Source of the DNA: Emcibacter nanhaiensis
Lineage (GTDB): Bacteria; Pseudomonadota; Alphaproteobacteria; Sphingomonadales; Emcibacteraceae
Assembly: GCF_006385175.1 (NCBI RefSeq)
Contig: NZ_VFIY01000005.1
Location: 193,501-257,500, forward strand
Direction of reading: 5' to 3'
Length of the DNA: 64,000 nucleotides
Shown: piece after piece, positions 38,819 to 46,911 of the stretch
Position numbering within the stretch: position 1 is the stretch's first letter
Layout: every line of letters starts with the position of its first letter
Notes under the pieces: generated by a model
Databases searched by the model: none
Told to the model about the DNA's origin: nothing
What the model saw: the letters and a program-made list of their open reading frames with translations, nothing else
Translations under genes and position numbers: made by a program

Positions 38819-39442
38819 TCAAGGGGCCGGCCGAAGGGGCCGTCGGCGGCCCAGGGGATAGTTGCGGAACTCGGCCAGCAGTGTGGCATAAAGGTCCTGG
38901 TCACGATTGTTATAGCGCCACTCACATTCCTTCAGGTGCAGCAGGAAAGTGGATTTGTGCATGCCCCGGAATTTGGCCAGGCGCAGATGGGCAAAATCCC
39001 AGAAACCGGCAATGCCGGTGGCGCGAAGCCGGATGCGCCGGTCATGGCTGACGTCTATCAGTTCGTCATACCCGGGCCAGTGCCGATGACGGACGACATC
39101 CTTGATGCCGGGCTTTTGCGACAACAGTTCGGCTAACGGCTCATGGAGGTCGGCGGTGATGATTTCCGCACAGGCCTGTTCCCGTTTCTCCAGGACTCCG
39201 ATCAGGATATGGTCTGCTTTTTGGGGATAGCTATCCTGTAGCAGGTCATTTTGCGAGACATTTGTGCCGGTCAGCAGGACCACTCGTTCCCGGAATAATC
39301 TGAAGTAGCGGTCGATACTGTTGATATTCATATTGGTCTCGTCAGCCGTCTGCTGGGCTGTTCTGTCGCCGATGTAGCTTTTCAGGAGTTGCCTGAATTT
39401 ATCCTCGGAAATGCGGGAACGAATGCAGTATTTGTTTTTCAT
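38819..39442 (-). CDS. IS1595-type transposase relative with all DDE residues lost
   Basis: 207 aa. The start region (RSRISEDKFRQLL, INSIDRYFRLFRER) is the helix-turn-helix of IS1595/ISXO2 transposases, and FRGMHKSTFLLHLKECEWRY is their conserved C-terminal block. From my knowledge of the family, the catalytic positions are replaced: the D of DESYF is Gln69 (QDSYP), the D of SDGW is Arg120 (RHW), and the E of GIESFW is Ala145 (GIAGFW). About 15 residues before the last motif are deleted. The frame is uninterrupted, suggesting selection for a DNA-binding role, or recent decay. I saw no terminal inverted repeats. Confidence 0.75.
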   Translation of the reverse strand: MKNKYCIRSRISEDKFRQLLKSYIGDRTAQQTADETNMNINSIDRYFRLFRERVVLLTGTNVSQNDLLQDSYPQKADHILIGVLEKREQACAEIITADLHEPLAELLSQKPGIKDVVRHRHWPGYDELIDVSHDRRIRLRATGIAGFWDFAHLRLAKFRGMHKSTFLLHLKECEWRYNNRDQDLYATLLAEFRNYPLGRRRPLRPAP

Positions 39443-39524
39443 TGTATAACAATAGCTTAATCGCGGTTTTATTCCCTGAACTGGGGATGTTCCCATCATT
39501 CATATATTTACTTATAATTTCAAT

Positions 39525-39548
39525 AGGTTATAGTTTTTCCTATAACTT
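39525..39548. repeat. Inverted repeat between divergent genes
   Basis: GTTATAG (39527-39533) and CTATAAC (39540-39546) form a perfect 7-bp inverted repeat with a 6-bp centre, extendable by a GT pair and an AT pair. It lies 85 bp before the transposase-like start on one side and 77 bp before the peroxidase start on the other. It could be an operator for either gene or a remnant of an element end. Confidence 0.4.
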
Positions 39549-39622
39549 GTCTAATTATAGTGTGGATTGTGGAAGACTACAGGGGAGACAGGTTGGTCTT
39601 CACTGACAAATATGGGAGACGG

Positions 39623-40759
39623 ATGATGAAAAGGACCATTCTTGCAGCCGGCGCCTTCTGTACCGTGCTGTTTGCGCCATTGTCAGCGTTGGCGGAAACG
39701 CCGCTTGGATTGCCGCCGGTGCCGGTGCCGGCAGATAACCCGATGACCGCGGAAAAGGTGGCGCTCGGCAAAAAGCTTTTCAACGACAAGAGATTCAGTA
39801 CCACCGGCGAGGTAAATTGCGCCACCTGCCATGACGGCGGCAAGGCCTTCACCGACAGTCCTCTTCGGGTCTCCGAGGGAATCAACAAGCTGACCGGGAC
39901 CCGCAATGCGCCGACCGTGATCAATGCGGCTTATATGAAGACGCAATTCTGGGACGGCCGCGAACCGGACCTGGAACATCAGTCCAAGGGGCCGATTGTC
40001 AATCCGGTGGAAATGGGACAACCAAACCATGACCCGGTGGTTAAACTTGTCCAGGGCGACAAGGAATATCAGAAGATGTTCAAGGCCGCCTTCGGCATTT
40101 CCCCGAAAAAGATTACTATCGACCATGTGGCCAAGGCCATCGCTTCCTTCGAGCGCACGATCCTGGCCGGAGACAGCCCCTTCGACCGTTATATGTACGG
40201 CGGGGACAAGACGGCCATGTCGGAATCTGCCATCCGCGGCATGCGGGTATTCCGGTTCGAGGGCCGCTGCGTGTCCTGTCACACCACCAGCGAAACCTAT
40301 GCCCTGTTCTCGGACAGCAAATTTCATAACCTCAACGTGAATTTCGACAAGATTTCCGGCAGCATCGATTCGGTGACCGAGGCGTTCAAGCGTGACAAGG
40401 CAGGCGGCATGGATCTCGATGTTACGGTCCTGACCGATGCCGAGGCCTCCGAGCTTGGCCGTTTCGTGGTCAGCACCCATGCGGCCGACATCGGCGCCTT
40501 CAAGACGCCGACCCTGCGCAACGTTGCGCTGACCGCGCCCTATATGCATGACGGCAGCCTGAAAACCCTGGAAGAGGTCGTTGACTTCTATAACAACGGC
40601 GGCCGGGTAAACCCGGACGACCCGATCAATGATTTCCAGAGTGGCGGCATTCGCCCGCTGAACCTGACCGATCAGCAGAAAGCCGATCTTGTGGAATTCC
40701 TCAAGGCGCTGACCAGCCCCCGGGAATCCCTCAATAAACTCGCCGAACTGACCAAATAG
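39623..40759 (+). CDS. Di-haem cytochrome c peroxidase (CcpA/MauG family)
   Basis: 378 aa from the first of two tandem ATGs, behind GGGAGACGG. A signal peptide ends near SALA-ET. Two haem c motifs: CATCH at 66-70 (peroxidatic domain) and CVSCH at 216-220 (electron-transferring domain), with Met308 in YMHDGSLKTLEEVV as the likely distal ligand of the second haem. It reduces H2O2 in the periplasm using cytochrome c, or oxidises a protein or metabolite as in MauG. First gene of a three-gene cassette (10-16 bp gaps). The Ccm system next door would attach the haems. Confidence 0.93.
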   Translation: MMKRTILAAGAFCTVLFAPLSALAETPLGLPPVPVPADNPMTAEKVALGKKLFNDKRFSTTGEVNCATCHDGGKAFTDSPLRVSEGINKLTGTRNAPTVINAAYMKTQFWDGREPDLEHQSKGPIVNPVEMGQPNHDPVVKLVQGDKEYQKMFKAAFGISPKKITIDHVAKAIASFERTILAGDSPFDRYMYGGDKTAMSESAIRGMRVFRFEGRCVSCHTTSETYALFSDSKFHNLNVNFDKISGSIDSVTEAFKRDKAGGMDLDVTVLTDAEASELGRFVVSTHAADIGAFKTPTLRNVALTAPYMHDGSLKTLEEVVDFYNNGGRVNPDDPINDFQSGGIRPLNLTDQQKADLVEFLKALTSPRESLNKLAELTK

Positions 40760-40768
40760 GAGGCTTCA

Positions 40769-41899
40769 ATGAAACATATTGACGATGTGAATCTGACCAC
40801 GGCACAGCTTCTTGAAGATACTCCTGTGGCTGAAAATACCACCCGGCGGACGGTGTTGCGCAACGGCGTGGCCCTTGTGGCCGGCGCCTGCCTGCCGATC
40901 ACCAGCGTGAAACTGGCGTTTGGCGGCGAACGTGAAGACTTTACCTTCGCCTATATCTCCGACAGCCATATCCAGCATATCCGCGGCAACAAATTCGTCC
41001 GCAACTGGGATCGCGGTCTGATCCGCGCAGTGGCCGAATGTAATCTGATGAACCCGCGTCCGGACTTCGTCATCTACGGCGGCGACCTGGCGCAGCTGGG
41101 TAAAAAGTCCGAGCTTGATCACGGCTTTGAAATGATGGCCGGGCTGAATAACTTCGATGTTCACTATGTCATGGGTGAGCACGACTATTATCTGGATCTT
41201 GGCGAATACTGGTCCGAACATAACGGTCCCCAGTATTACAGCTTCGACCACAAGGGCGTGCATTTCGTGGTGCTGAACAGCATCATTGTGGATGACGACT
41301 GGACCCATAATACCTGGAAGGACGGCACCGAGCGCATGGGCGTGATGGCCGGCCTGGACGATCCGCGCGGCTCTCCCTTCATGATCGGCAAGAAACAGCT
41401 GAAATGGCTGAAAAACGATCTGAAGAAGGTGAGCAAGGATACACCGGTGGTGGTCTGCTCCCACTCGCCGATCCAGAAAATCTTCAAAAACTGGAACTTC
41501 TGGACCGAGGAAGCCGAGGACATCCAGAAACTGCTGAAGAAATTCGACAAGGCGACAGTGCTGTATGGTCACGTCCATCAGATCCAGTATAACCAGATCG
41601 ACAATATCAGTTTCCATGCGGTGATGGCGACGGCCTGGCCCTGGCCTTATCCGCAGTCATACGTGCAGGCGGAAAGCCACCTGCCGCAGCTGACCATTCC
41701 CATGAACCGGGCCAATCCGTTCTTTGAACGGGATGCCACCGGCTGGCAGTATATTGACATCAACAGCGGCAGGGCCTCTGTGAACTACAGCCTGCCCCAG
41801 AATAAATCCCGGACCGTTGCCTACGATCCGGACAAGGGTCATCCTGTGGACACGACTTATCAGGAAGCAGGTCTGACTTTGCCGCAGAAACGTTATTGA
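40769..41899 (+). CDS. Exported calcineurin-like metallophosphoesterase (Tat-type signal)
   Basis: 376 aa. A twin-arginine-like leader, TTRRTVLRNGVALVAGACLP, lies at 24-43 after an unusually long polar N-region. Metal-site motifs in order are D65-x-H67 (ISDSH), GGD106, GEHD at 136-139 (usually GNHD, so a Glu replaces the metal-ligand Asn), SHSP with H232, and GHVH at 267-270. Substrate unknown: a phosphomono- or diester in the periplasm. A Tat route fits cytoplasmic metal loading. It sits 9 bp after the peroxidase and 15 bp before a cytochrome c gene, an uncommon combination. Confidence 0.88.
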   Translation: MKHIDDVNLTTAQLLEDTPVAENTTRRTVLRNGVALVAGACLPITSVKLAFGGEREDFTFAYISDSHIQHIRGNKFVRNWDRGLIRAVAECNLMNPRPDFVIYGGDLAQLGKKSELDHGFEMMAGLNNFDVHYVMGEHDYYLDLGEYWSEHNGPQYYSFDHKGVHFVVLNSIIVDDDWTHNTWKDGTERMGVMAGLDDPRGSPFMIGKKQLKWLKNDLKKVSKDTPVVVCSHSPIQKIFKNWNFWTEEAEDIQKLLKKFDKATVLYGHVHQIQYNQIDNISFHAVMATAWPWPYPQSYVQAESHLPQLTIPMNRANPFFERDATGWQYIDINSGRASVNYSLPQNKSRTVAYDPDKGHPVDTTYQEAGLTLPQKRY

Positions 41900-41914
41900 G
41901 GATGGGAGACAAAC

Positions 41915-42322
41915 ATGAAAAAGACGCTTAGGAATTTTGCTCTTGTCCTGGGGGGGATGATGATTCTGTCACCCGTTGCCCAGGCGGATGAGTTTAACAA
42001 ACAGGATGTGGAAACCTGGACCAGGGAATTCATGGCCGCAGTGGAAAAAGGCCGTGCCGCCTGGGTGGATGGTAATCTCGGCACCAACGGCGTGGCCTGC
42101 GCCCAGTGTCACCCCAATGCCGCCGACACCCACCCGGAAACCTATCCCAAATACCAGCAGCAGATCGGCCGGGTGGTTGTGTTTGGCGAAATGATCAACT
42201 GGTGCATCATCAACCCGCTGGAAGGCAAGGCCCTGGCGCTGGATGATGAAACTCTGATCGCCATGCAGGCCTATGCCCGCTATGAGCGCCGCGGCGTTGC
42301 CCTCGATCCGGGCAAGCACTAA
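41915..42322 (+). CDS. Small mono-haem cytochrome c
   Basis: 135 aa. Signal peptide MKKTLRNFALVLGGMMILSP, cleaved near AQA. A single haem motif CAQCH is at 62-66. Candidate sixth ligand is Met93 in GEMINWCIINPLEG, close to a free Cys97. The C-terminal helix (LIAMQAYARYERRG) is typical of class I-like cytochromes. It is a likely electron donor or acceptor for the peroxidase encoded two genes upstream. Last gene of the cassette, 150 bp before ccmC. Confidence 0.88.
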   Translation: MKKTLRNFALVLGGMMILSPVAQADEFNKQDVETWTREFMAAVEKGRAAWVDGNLGTNGVACAQCHPNAADTHPETYPKYQQQIGRVVVFGEMINWCIINPLEGKALALDDETLIAMQAYARYERRGVALDPGKH

Positions 42323-42335
42323 ATCTATTCCAAGT

Positions 42336-42387
42336 TCCGGACAGCCTTTTACTTAATAGTGGAAGATATCAGGGGAGGCTGTCCGGA
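42336..42387. repeat. 12-bp perfect inverted repeat with 28-bp spacer
   Basis: TCCGGACAGCCT (42336-42347) and AGGCTGTCCGGA (42376-42387). It lies just after the cytochrome c gene and 85 bp before ccmC. No T-run follows on the plus strand, so it is a poor intrinsic terminator. It may be an RNA stem protecting the cassette mRNA, a regulatory hairpin, or the two ends of a tiny mobile remnant. Confidence 0.5.
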
Positions 42388-42471
42388 TACCGGCGGGGGC
42401 GTTTGTGAATTTATCGGGGAATATGCCCAAATAACTTGATTAAAACATAAGTTGGCGATAGACCTCAGATC

Positions 42472-43203
42472 ATGCATAAGTTCGCAAATCCCGCCCGCTT
42501 CATGCGGTTGAGTAAACTGATCCAGCCCTGGGCGATCGCGCTTGCTGTCGTCCTCCTCACCATTGGCACCTATATGTCCCTTTTTGTCGCTCCTGAAGAC
42601 TACCAGATGGGGGCGACTTTCCGAATCATGTACGTCCATGTGCCGTCGGCCTATATGTCCATGTTCGGCTATGTGCTGATGGCGGTGGCCAGCATTGTCG
42701 GCATCATCTGGAAACATCCGCTGGCGGACTATACCGCCCGGGCGACGGCGCCGATCGGCGCGGCCTTCACCCTGCTGGCCCTGATCACCGGCAGCCTGTG
42801 GGGCGAACCCATGTGGGGCACCTACTGGGACTGGTATGATGCGCGGATGACGTCGGTACTGATTCTGTTTTTTCTCTACCTCGGCTACATGTCGGTATGG
42901 CAGGCCATTGACGACCAGGTGCGGGCCGCCCGCATTGCCGCCATTGTCGCCATTGTCGGGGTGGTCAATATCCCGATCATCAAATTTTCCGTGGAATGGT
43001 GGGCGACCCTGCACCAGCCGGCCAGCCTGATCCGCATGGACGGCCCGAGCATCGCCCCGTCGATGCTGTGGCCGCTGCTGATCATGATTGCAGCCTTTAA
43101 CGCCTATTTCGTGGTGGTGCTGATCTGGCGCCTGCAGCGTCTGATCCTGGGGCGCCGGATCCGGACCCTGCGCCAGCAGCTGACGGCAAGGAGTGGTGAC
43201 TGA
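42472..43203 (+). CDS. ccmC: Haem transporter CcmC
   Basis: 243 aa with six membrane helices. The tryptophan-rich periplasmic motif WGEPMWGTYWDWYDARMTS, which binds haem for transfer to CcmE, is intact, and the histidines before and after it are present (MYVHVPSAYMSMF; ATLHQPASL). Start of the second ccm block, ccmCDEFGHI, with its own upstream region. The stop overlaps the ccmD start by one base (TGATG). Confidence 0.97.
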   Translation: MHKFANPARFMRLSKLIQPWAIALAVVLLTIGTYMSLFVAPEDYQMGATFRIMYVHVPSAYMSMFGYVLMAVASIVGIIWKHPLADYTARATAPIGAAFTLLALITGSLWGEPMWGTYWDWYDARMTSVLILFFLYLGYMSVWQAIDDQVRAARIAAIVAIVGVVNIPIIKFSVEWWATLHQPASLIRMDGPSIAPSMLWPLLIMIAAFNAYFVVVLIWRLQRLILGRRIRTLRQQLTARSGD

Positions 43204-43388
43204 TGGGACCCTATGCAGCCTTTGTCTGGTCAAGCTTCGGCATTGTGGCGGCGGTAATGATCCTGCTGGCCCTGCAGAGCTGGCTCGGCCGCCAGCGGGA
43301 TATCAGACAGTTGCGCCAGCTGGAAGAGCTGATGGGCGGCGGCGAAAAAACACCTCAGGCGGATCAAGGTAACGGACAAGAGGGATGA
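43203..43388 (+). CDS. ccmD: Haem exporter protein CcmD
   Basis: 61 aa. One membrane helix (FVWSSFGIVAAVMILLAL) followed by a basic, helical cytoplasmic tail (RQRDIRQLRQLEELM). CcmD is needed to release holo-CcmE from the CcmABC complex. Size and position between ccmC and ccmE identify it. Overlaps ccmE by 4 bp. Confidence 0.92.
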   Translation: MGPYAAFVWSSFGIVAAVMILLALQSWLGRQRDIRQLRQLEELMGGGEKTPQADQGNGQEG

Positions 43389-43882
43389 CAACACAGCAAA
43401 CCGGAACAGTTCAGAGCCCGCGCAGCCGGGCGGCTTCCCGCAAGCGCCGCCGCATGTATCTGGTGCTCAGCAGCCTGGCGGTGCTCGGCTTGGCGGTGGC
43501 GCTGGTCCTGACCGCGCTGGGCGACAGTATCCGTATGTTTTACGATCCCACCGAGGTGGTGGAACGGCAGATCCCGGCCGGCGAGACTTTCCGGCTCGGC
43601 GGCCTGGTGGAAAAAGGCAGCCTGGAGCGGGGCGGCGATAAGTTACTCTATAAGTTCCGCGTCACCGACGGCAATGAAACCATGCAGGTGATCTATCATG
43701 GCCAGGTGCCGGACCTGTTCCGGGAAGGACAGGGCGTGGTGGCCGAGGGTCACCTGGACGAAAACGGCATCTTTGTCGCCAATGAAGTGCTGGCCAAGCA
43801 TGACGAAAACTACATGCCCAAGGAAGTGGCCGAAAGCCTGAAGGAACGCGGGCTGTGGCAGCATGAAGGGGCGCCTCAATGA
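43385..43882 (+). CDS. ccmE: Cytochrome c-type biogenesis haem chaperone CcmE
   Basis: 165 aa. Membrane-anchored periplasmic OB-fold protein that carries haem covalently on a histidine. The haem ligand is His139 in LAKHDENYMPKEV, with the conserved Tyr143. An N-terminal helix (about 25-45) anchors it. This is the canonical H-type, not the Cys-type found in some archaea and sulphate reducers. Overlaps ccmF by 4 bp. Confidence 0.97.
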   Translation: MTTQQTGTVQSPRSRAASRKRRRMYLVLSSLAVLGLAVALVLTALGDSIRMFYDPTEVVERQIPAGETFRLGGLVEKGSLERGGDKLLYKFRVTDGNETMQVIYHGQVPDLFREGQGVVAEGHLDENGIFVANEVLAKHDENYMPKEVAESLKERGLWQHEGAPQ

Positions 43883-45912
43883 TTGTCGAGACCGGTCATT
43901 TCGCCCTGGTGCTGGCCTTTGCCCTTGCGGTGGTGCAGGGCGTCTTTCCGCTGATTGGCGCCTCCCGGCGCGATGACCGGCTGATGGCGGTGGCCGCCCC
44001 GGCGGCCTACGGCCAGTTCCTGCTGGTGCTGCTGGCGTTTCTCGCCCTGATGCACGCCTACATCACGTCGGATTTTTCCGTAAAAAATGTGGCCATCAAC
44101 AGCCATACCCTGAAGCCCATGCTGTACAAGGTTGCCGGGGTGTGGGGCAACCACGAGGGTTCGATCCTGTTCTGGGCCCTGATCCTGGCCCTGTTTGGGG
44201 GGCTGGTGGCCTTGTTCGGCCGCAATCTGCCCAAGAGTCTGCATGTGCGGGTGCTGGCGGTGCAGGGACTGATTTCGGTGGGCTTTTACCTGTTCCTGCT
44301 GTTGACCTCCAATCCGTTTGAGCGGGTGTTTCCAGTGCCGCTAGAGGGCAACGGCCTCAACCCGCTGCTGCAGGACCCGGGACTGGCCTTCCATCCGCCG
44401 TTCCTGTACCTCGGCTATGTGGGCCTCAGTGTGGCTTTCTCCTTTGCCGTGGCGGCCCTGCTGGAAGGCCGGGTCGATCCGGCCTGGGCCCGTTGGGTCC
44501 GGCCCTGGACCCTGATTGCCTGGTGTTTCCTCACCATCGGCATCACGCTCGGCAGCTGGTGGGCCTATTATGAGCTCGGCTGGGGTGGTTGGTGGTTCTG
44601 GGACCCGGTGGAAAATGCCTCCTTCATGCCCTGGCTGGTGGCGACGGCGCTGCTGCACTCCGCCATTGTGGTGGAAAAACGCGACACGCTGAAAAGCTGG
44701 ACTATCCTGCTCGCCATCATCGCCTTTTCCTTCAGTCTGCTCGGCACCTTCCTGACCCGCTCCGGGGTGATTACCTCGGTCCATGCCTTTGCCACCGATC
44801 CGGAGCGCGGCGTCTTCATCCTGATCTTCCTGCTGATCGTGATCGGCGGCAGCCTGCTGCTCTATGCCCTGCGCTATGACCGGCTGCAGCCCGGCGGCCT
44901 GTTCGCGCCGATCAGCCGCGAAGGCGCGCTGGTGATGAACAATATGCTGCTGACCGTGGGCGCGGCCACGGTGCTGTTCGGCACCTTGTATCCGTTGCTC
45001 CTGGATGCGCTGACCGGCGACAAAATCTCTGTTGGCGCCCCCTATTTCGAAATCACTCTCGGCTCGCTGATGATCCCGCTGGTGCTGATCATGGCCGCCG
45101 GGCCGTTTCTGCGCTGGAAGCGGGCCGATCTGTTCGGTGTCGTGCACCGCATGCGCCTGGTCCTGTTTGTGTCGCTGGCGGTGATGGTGGCGGGCTATTT
45201 CATCGCCCACCATGACGCCGGGCACCGGCCGTTGCTGACCGCCCTGTGGCTGGGGCTCGGCATCTGGCTGATGCTCGGCACGCTGGCCGAGCTTGGGGAA
45301 CGGATCAAACTGTTCAAGGTGCCGGTCATGGACAGCGTCAGGCGCCTTGGCCGCCAGACCCGGGCCAGCTGGGGCATGACTCTCGGCCATTTCGGCCTGT
45401 CGGTCATGATCCTCGGTATCGCCGTGACCTCAAGCTGGCAGAGCGAACATCTGGATGTGCTGGTGGCCGGGGAGAAGATCGAGATCGGCGGCTATGAACT
45501 CACCTTCAACGGCGTCAGGCCGCTGGCCGGCCCCAACTATACCTCGCTGGCCGGGGAGTTCACCGTCCGGGACAAAAACGGTGATGAAGTGACCCAGCTG
45601 CTGCCGGAAAGCCGGACCTATGCCAGCCCGCCCATGACCACCACCGAAGCGGCCATCTACGCCCGCTTTTTCGGCGACCTGTTTGTCGCCATCGGCGAGG
45701 GACAGGGCCAGAATGCGGCCGGTCAGGACCGCTGGTCGGTCCGGGCTTATTACAAGCCGCTGCAGTTCTGGTTGTGGGGCGGGGCCATGATCATGGTGAT
45801 TGGCGGCCTGGTGTCGCTCAGTGATCGCCGCTTCCGCATCGGGGTGCCGGCCGGACGCAAAAGGACAGCCGCGACCGGGAAATCAGAAGGGGGAACAGCC
45901 CATGCAACTTAA
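43879..45912 (+). CDS. ccmF: Cytochrome c haem lyase subunit CcmF
   Basis: 677 aa with many membrane helices. The WWD motif (GWGGWWFWDPVENASFMPW) and the flanking histidines (YKVAGVWGNHEGS; TRSGVITSVHAF) mark the haem-handling protein superfamily. It ligates haem from CcmE to apocytochromes together with CcmH and CcmI. It overlaps the ccmG start by 11 bp. Confidence 0.97.
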   Translation: MIVETGHFALVLAFALAVVQGVFPLIGASRRDDRLMAVAAPAAYGQFLLVLLAFLALMHAYITSDFSVKNVAINSHTLKPMLYKVAGVWGNHEGSILFWALILALFGGLVALFGRNLPKSLHVRVLAVQGLISVGFYLFLLLTSNPFERVFPVPLEGNGLNPLLQDPGLAFHPPFLYLGYVGLSVAFSFAVAALLEGRVDPAWARWVRPWTLIAWCFLTIGITLGSWWAYYELGWGGWWFWDPVENASFMPWLVATALLHSAIVVEKRDTLKSWTILLAIIAFSFSLLGTFLTRSGVITSVHAFATDPERGVFILIFLLIVIGGSLLLYALRYDRLQPGGLFAPISREGALVMNNMLLTVGAATVLFGTLYPLLLDALTGDKISVGAPYFEITLGSLMIPLVLIMAAGPFLRWKRADLFGVVHRMRLVLFVSLAVMVAGYFIAHHDAGHRPLLTALWLGLGIWLMLGTLAELGERIKLFKVPVMDSVRRLGRQTRASWGMTLGHFGLSVMILGIAVTSSWQSEHLDVLVAGEKIEIGGYELTFNGVRPLAGPNYTSLAGEFTVRDKNGDEVTQLLPESRTYASPPMTTTEAAIYARFFGDLFVAIGEGQGQNAAGQDRWSVRAYYKPLQFWLWGGAMIMVIGGLVSLSDRRFRIGVPAGRKRTAATGKSEGGTAHAT

Positions 45913-46444
45913 GGCGATCCTGCCACTGGCCATCTTTGCGCTGCTGGCCGTCGCGCTGGGAGTAGGGCTGACGCTCAACCCGCGGGATATTCCCTCTGCC
46001 CTGATCGATCATCCGGTACCGGAATTCAGCCTGCCCAACCTGGAAGGCAATGATGACGGTTTTGCCGCCGCGGACCTGATCGCCGCGGGGGATGAAGTTG
46101 TCCTGGTCAATTTCTTTGCCTCCTGGTGCGCGCCCTGCCGGATCGAGCACCCGCAGCTGGAAAAGCTGGCCTCGGATTACGGGATTAAAATTTACGGCAT
46201 TGCCTATAAGGACAAGCCGGAGAATTCCCGGTCTTTCCTGAATAATCTCGGCAATCCCTATGCCCGGGTGGCGGCCGATTTCAACGGCCGGGTCGGAATC
46301 GACTGGGGTGTGTATGGCGTGCCGGAGACCTATTTCATCAAAAACGGCCGCATTGTGCATAAACATCTGGGTCCGATCCATGAAATGGATATCGAGGACA
46401 AGATTATTCCGGTTCTGAAACAAATACAGGAAAAGGACCAGTGA
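45902..46444 (+). CDS. ccmG: Thiol:disulfide interchange protein CcmG (DsbE)
   Basis: 180 aa. N-terminal membrane anchor (LPLAIFALLAVALGVGLTL), then a thioredoxin fold with the redox motif WCAPC, Cys76 and Cys79, and the cis-Pro in YGVPETYFI. It reduces apocytochrome cysteines before haem attachment. The start lies inside the end of ccmF, and the stop overlaps the ccmH GTG by 4 bp. Confidence 0.96.
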   Translation: MQLKAILPLAIFALLAVALGVGLTLNPRDIPSALIDHPVPEFSLPNLEGNDDGFAAADLIAAGDEVVLVNFFASWCAPCRIEHPQLEKLASDYGIKIYGIAYKDKPENSRSFLNNLGNPYARVAADFNGRVGIDWGVYGVPETYFIKNGRIVHKHLGPIHEMDIEDKIIPVLKQIQEKDQ

Positions 46445-46911
46445 GAGCAGTAGTCCTGTCAGTGTTGTTGATCTTCTTCACCCAGTCCGCCTTTGCCCTT
46501 GGCGTCGATGACGGCCGCCTCAAGGACCCGATCCAGGAAGCCCGGGCCCAGGAACTGATGAAACAACTGCGCTGTCTGGTGTGCCAGAATCAGTCCATTG
46601 TCGACAGCAATGCCGACCTGGCCCAGGATCTGCGTATGGTGGTGCGGGAACGCATCCTTGCCGGCGATACGGATGAAGAGGTGCTGCATTATATGACCGA
46701 CCGCTATGGCGACTGGGTATTGTTGAAGCCGCCGCTCAAAAGCGAAACCATGATGCTGTGGTTCTCGCCGCTGATTCTCCTGGTGATCGGCGCAATCTTT
46801 GCCGTGCTGTACCTGCGACGGCGCTCCTCCGCGGTCCAGCCGGCCGCCCCGCTCAGCCACGAGGAAGAGGCCCGGCTGGAAAAACTCCTGCATGACGGGG
46901 AGGAGAAATGA
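46441..46911 (+). CDS. ccmH: Cytochrome c-type biogenesis protein CcmH
   Basis: 156 aa from a GTG start. Signal peptide, then the redox motif RCLVCQNQSIVDSNADLA (Cys45, Cys48), and a C-terminal membrane helix (LWFSPLILLVIGAIFAVLYL). It presents reduced apocytochrome to the lyase. It is the short CcmH form, the TPR part being a separate gene (ccmI). Confidence 0.96.
   Translation: MRAVVLSVLLIFFTQSAFALGVDDGRLKDPIQEARAQELMKQLRCLVCQNQSIVDSNADLAQDLRMVVRERILAGDTDEEVLHYMTDRYGDWVLLKPPLKSETMMLWFSPLILLVIGAIFAVLYLRRRSSAVQPAAPLSHEEEARLEKLLHDGEEK

Noticed and set aside
42430-42470. FNR-like box upstream of ccmC
   Set aside because: Only the TTGAT half is present (in CTTGATTAAAACATAAG). The second half does not match ATCAA.
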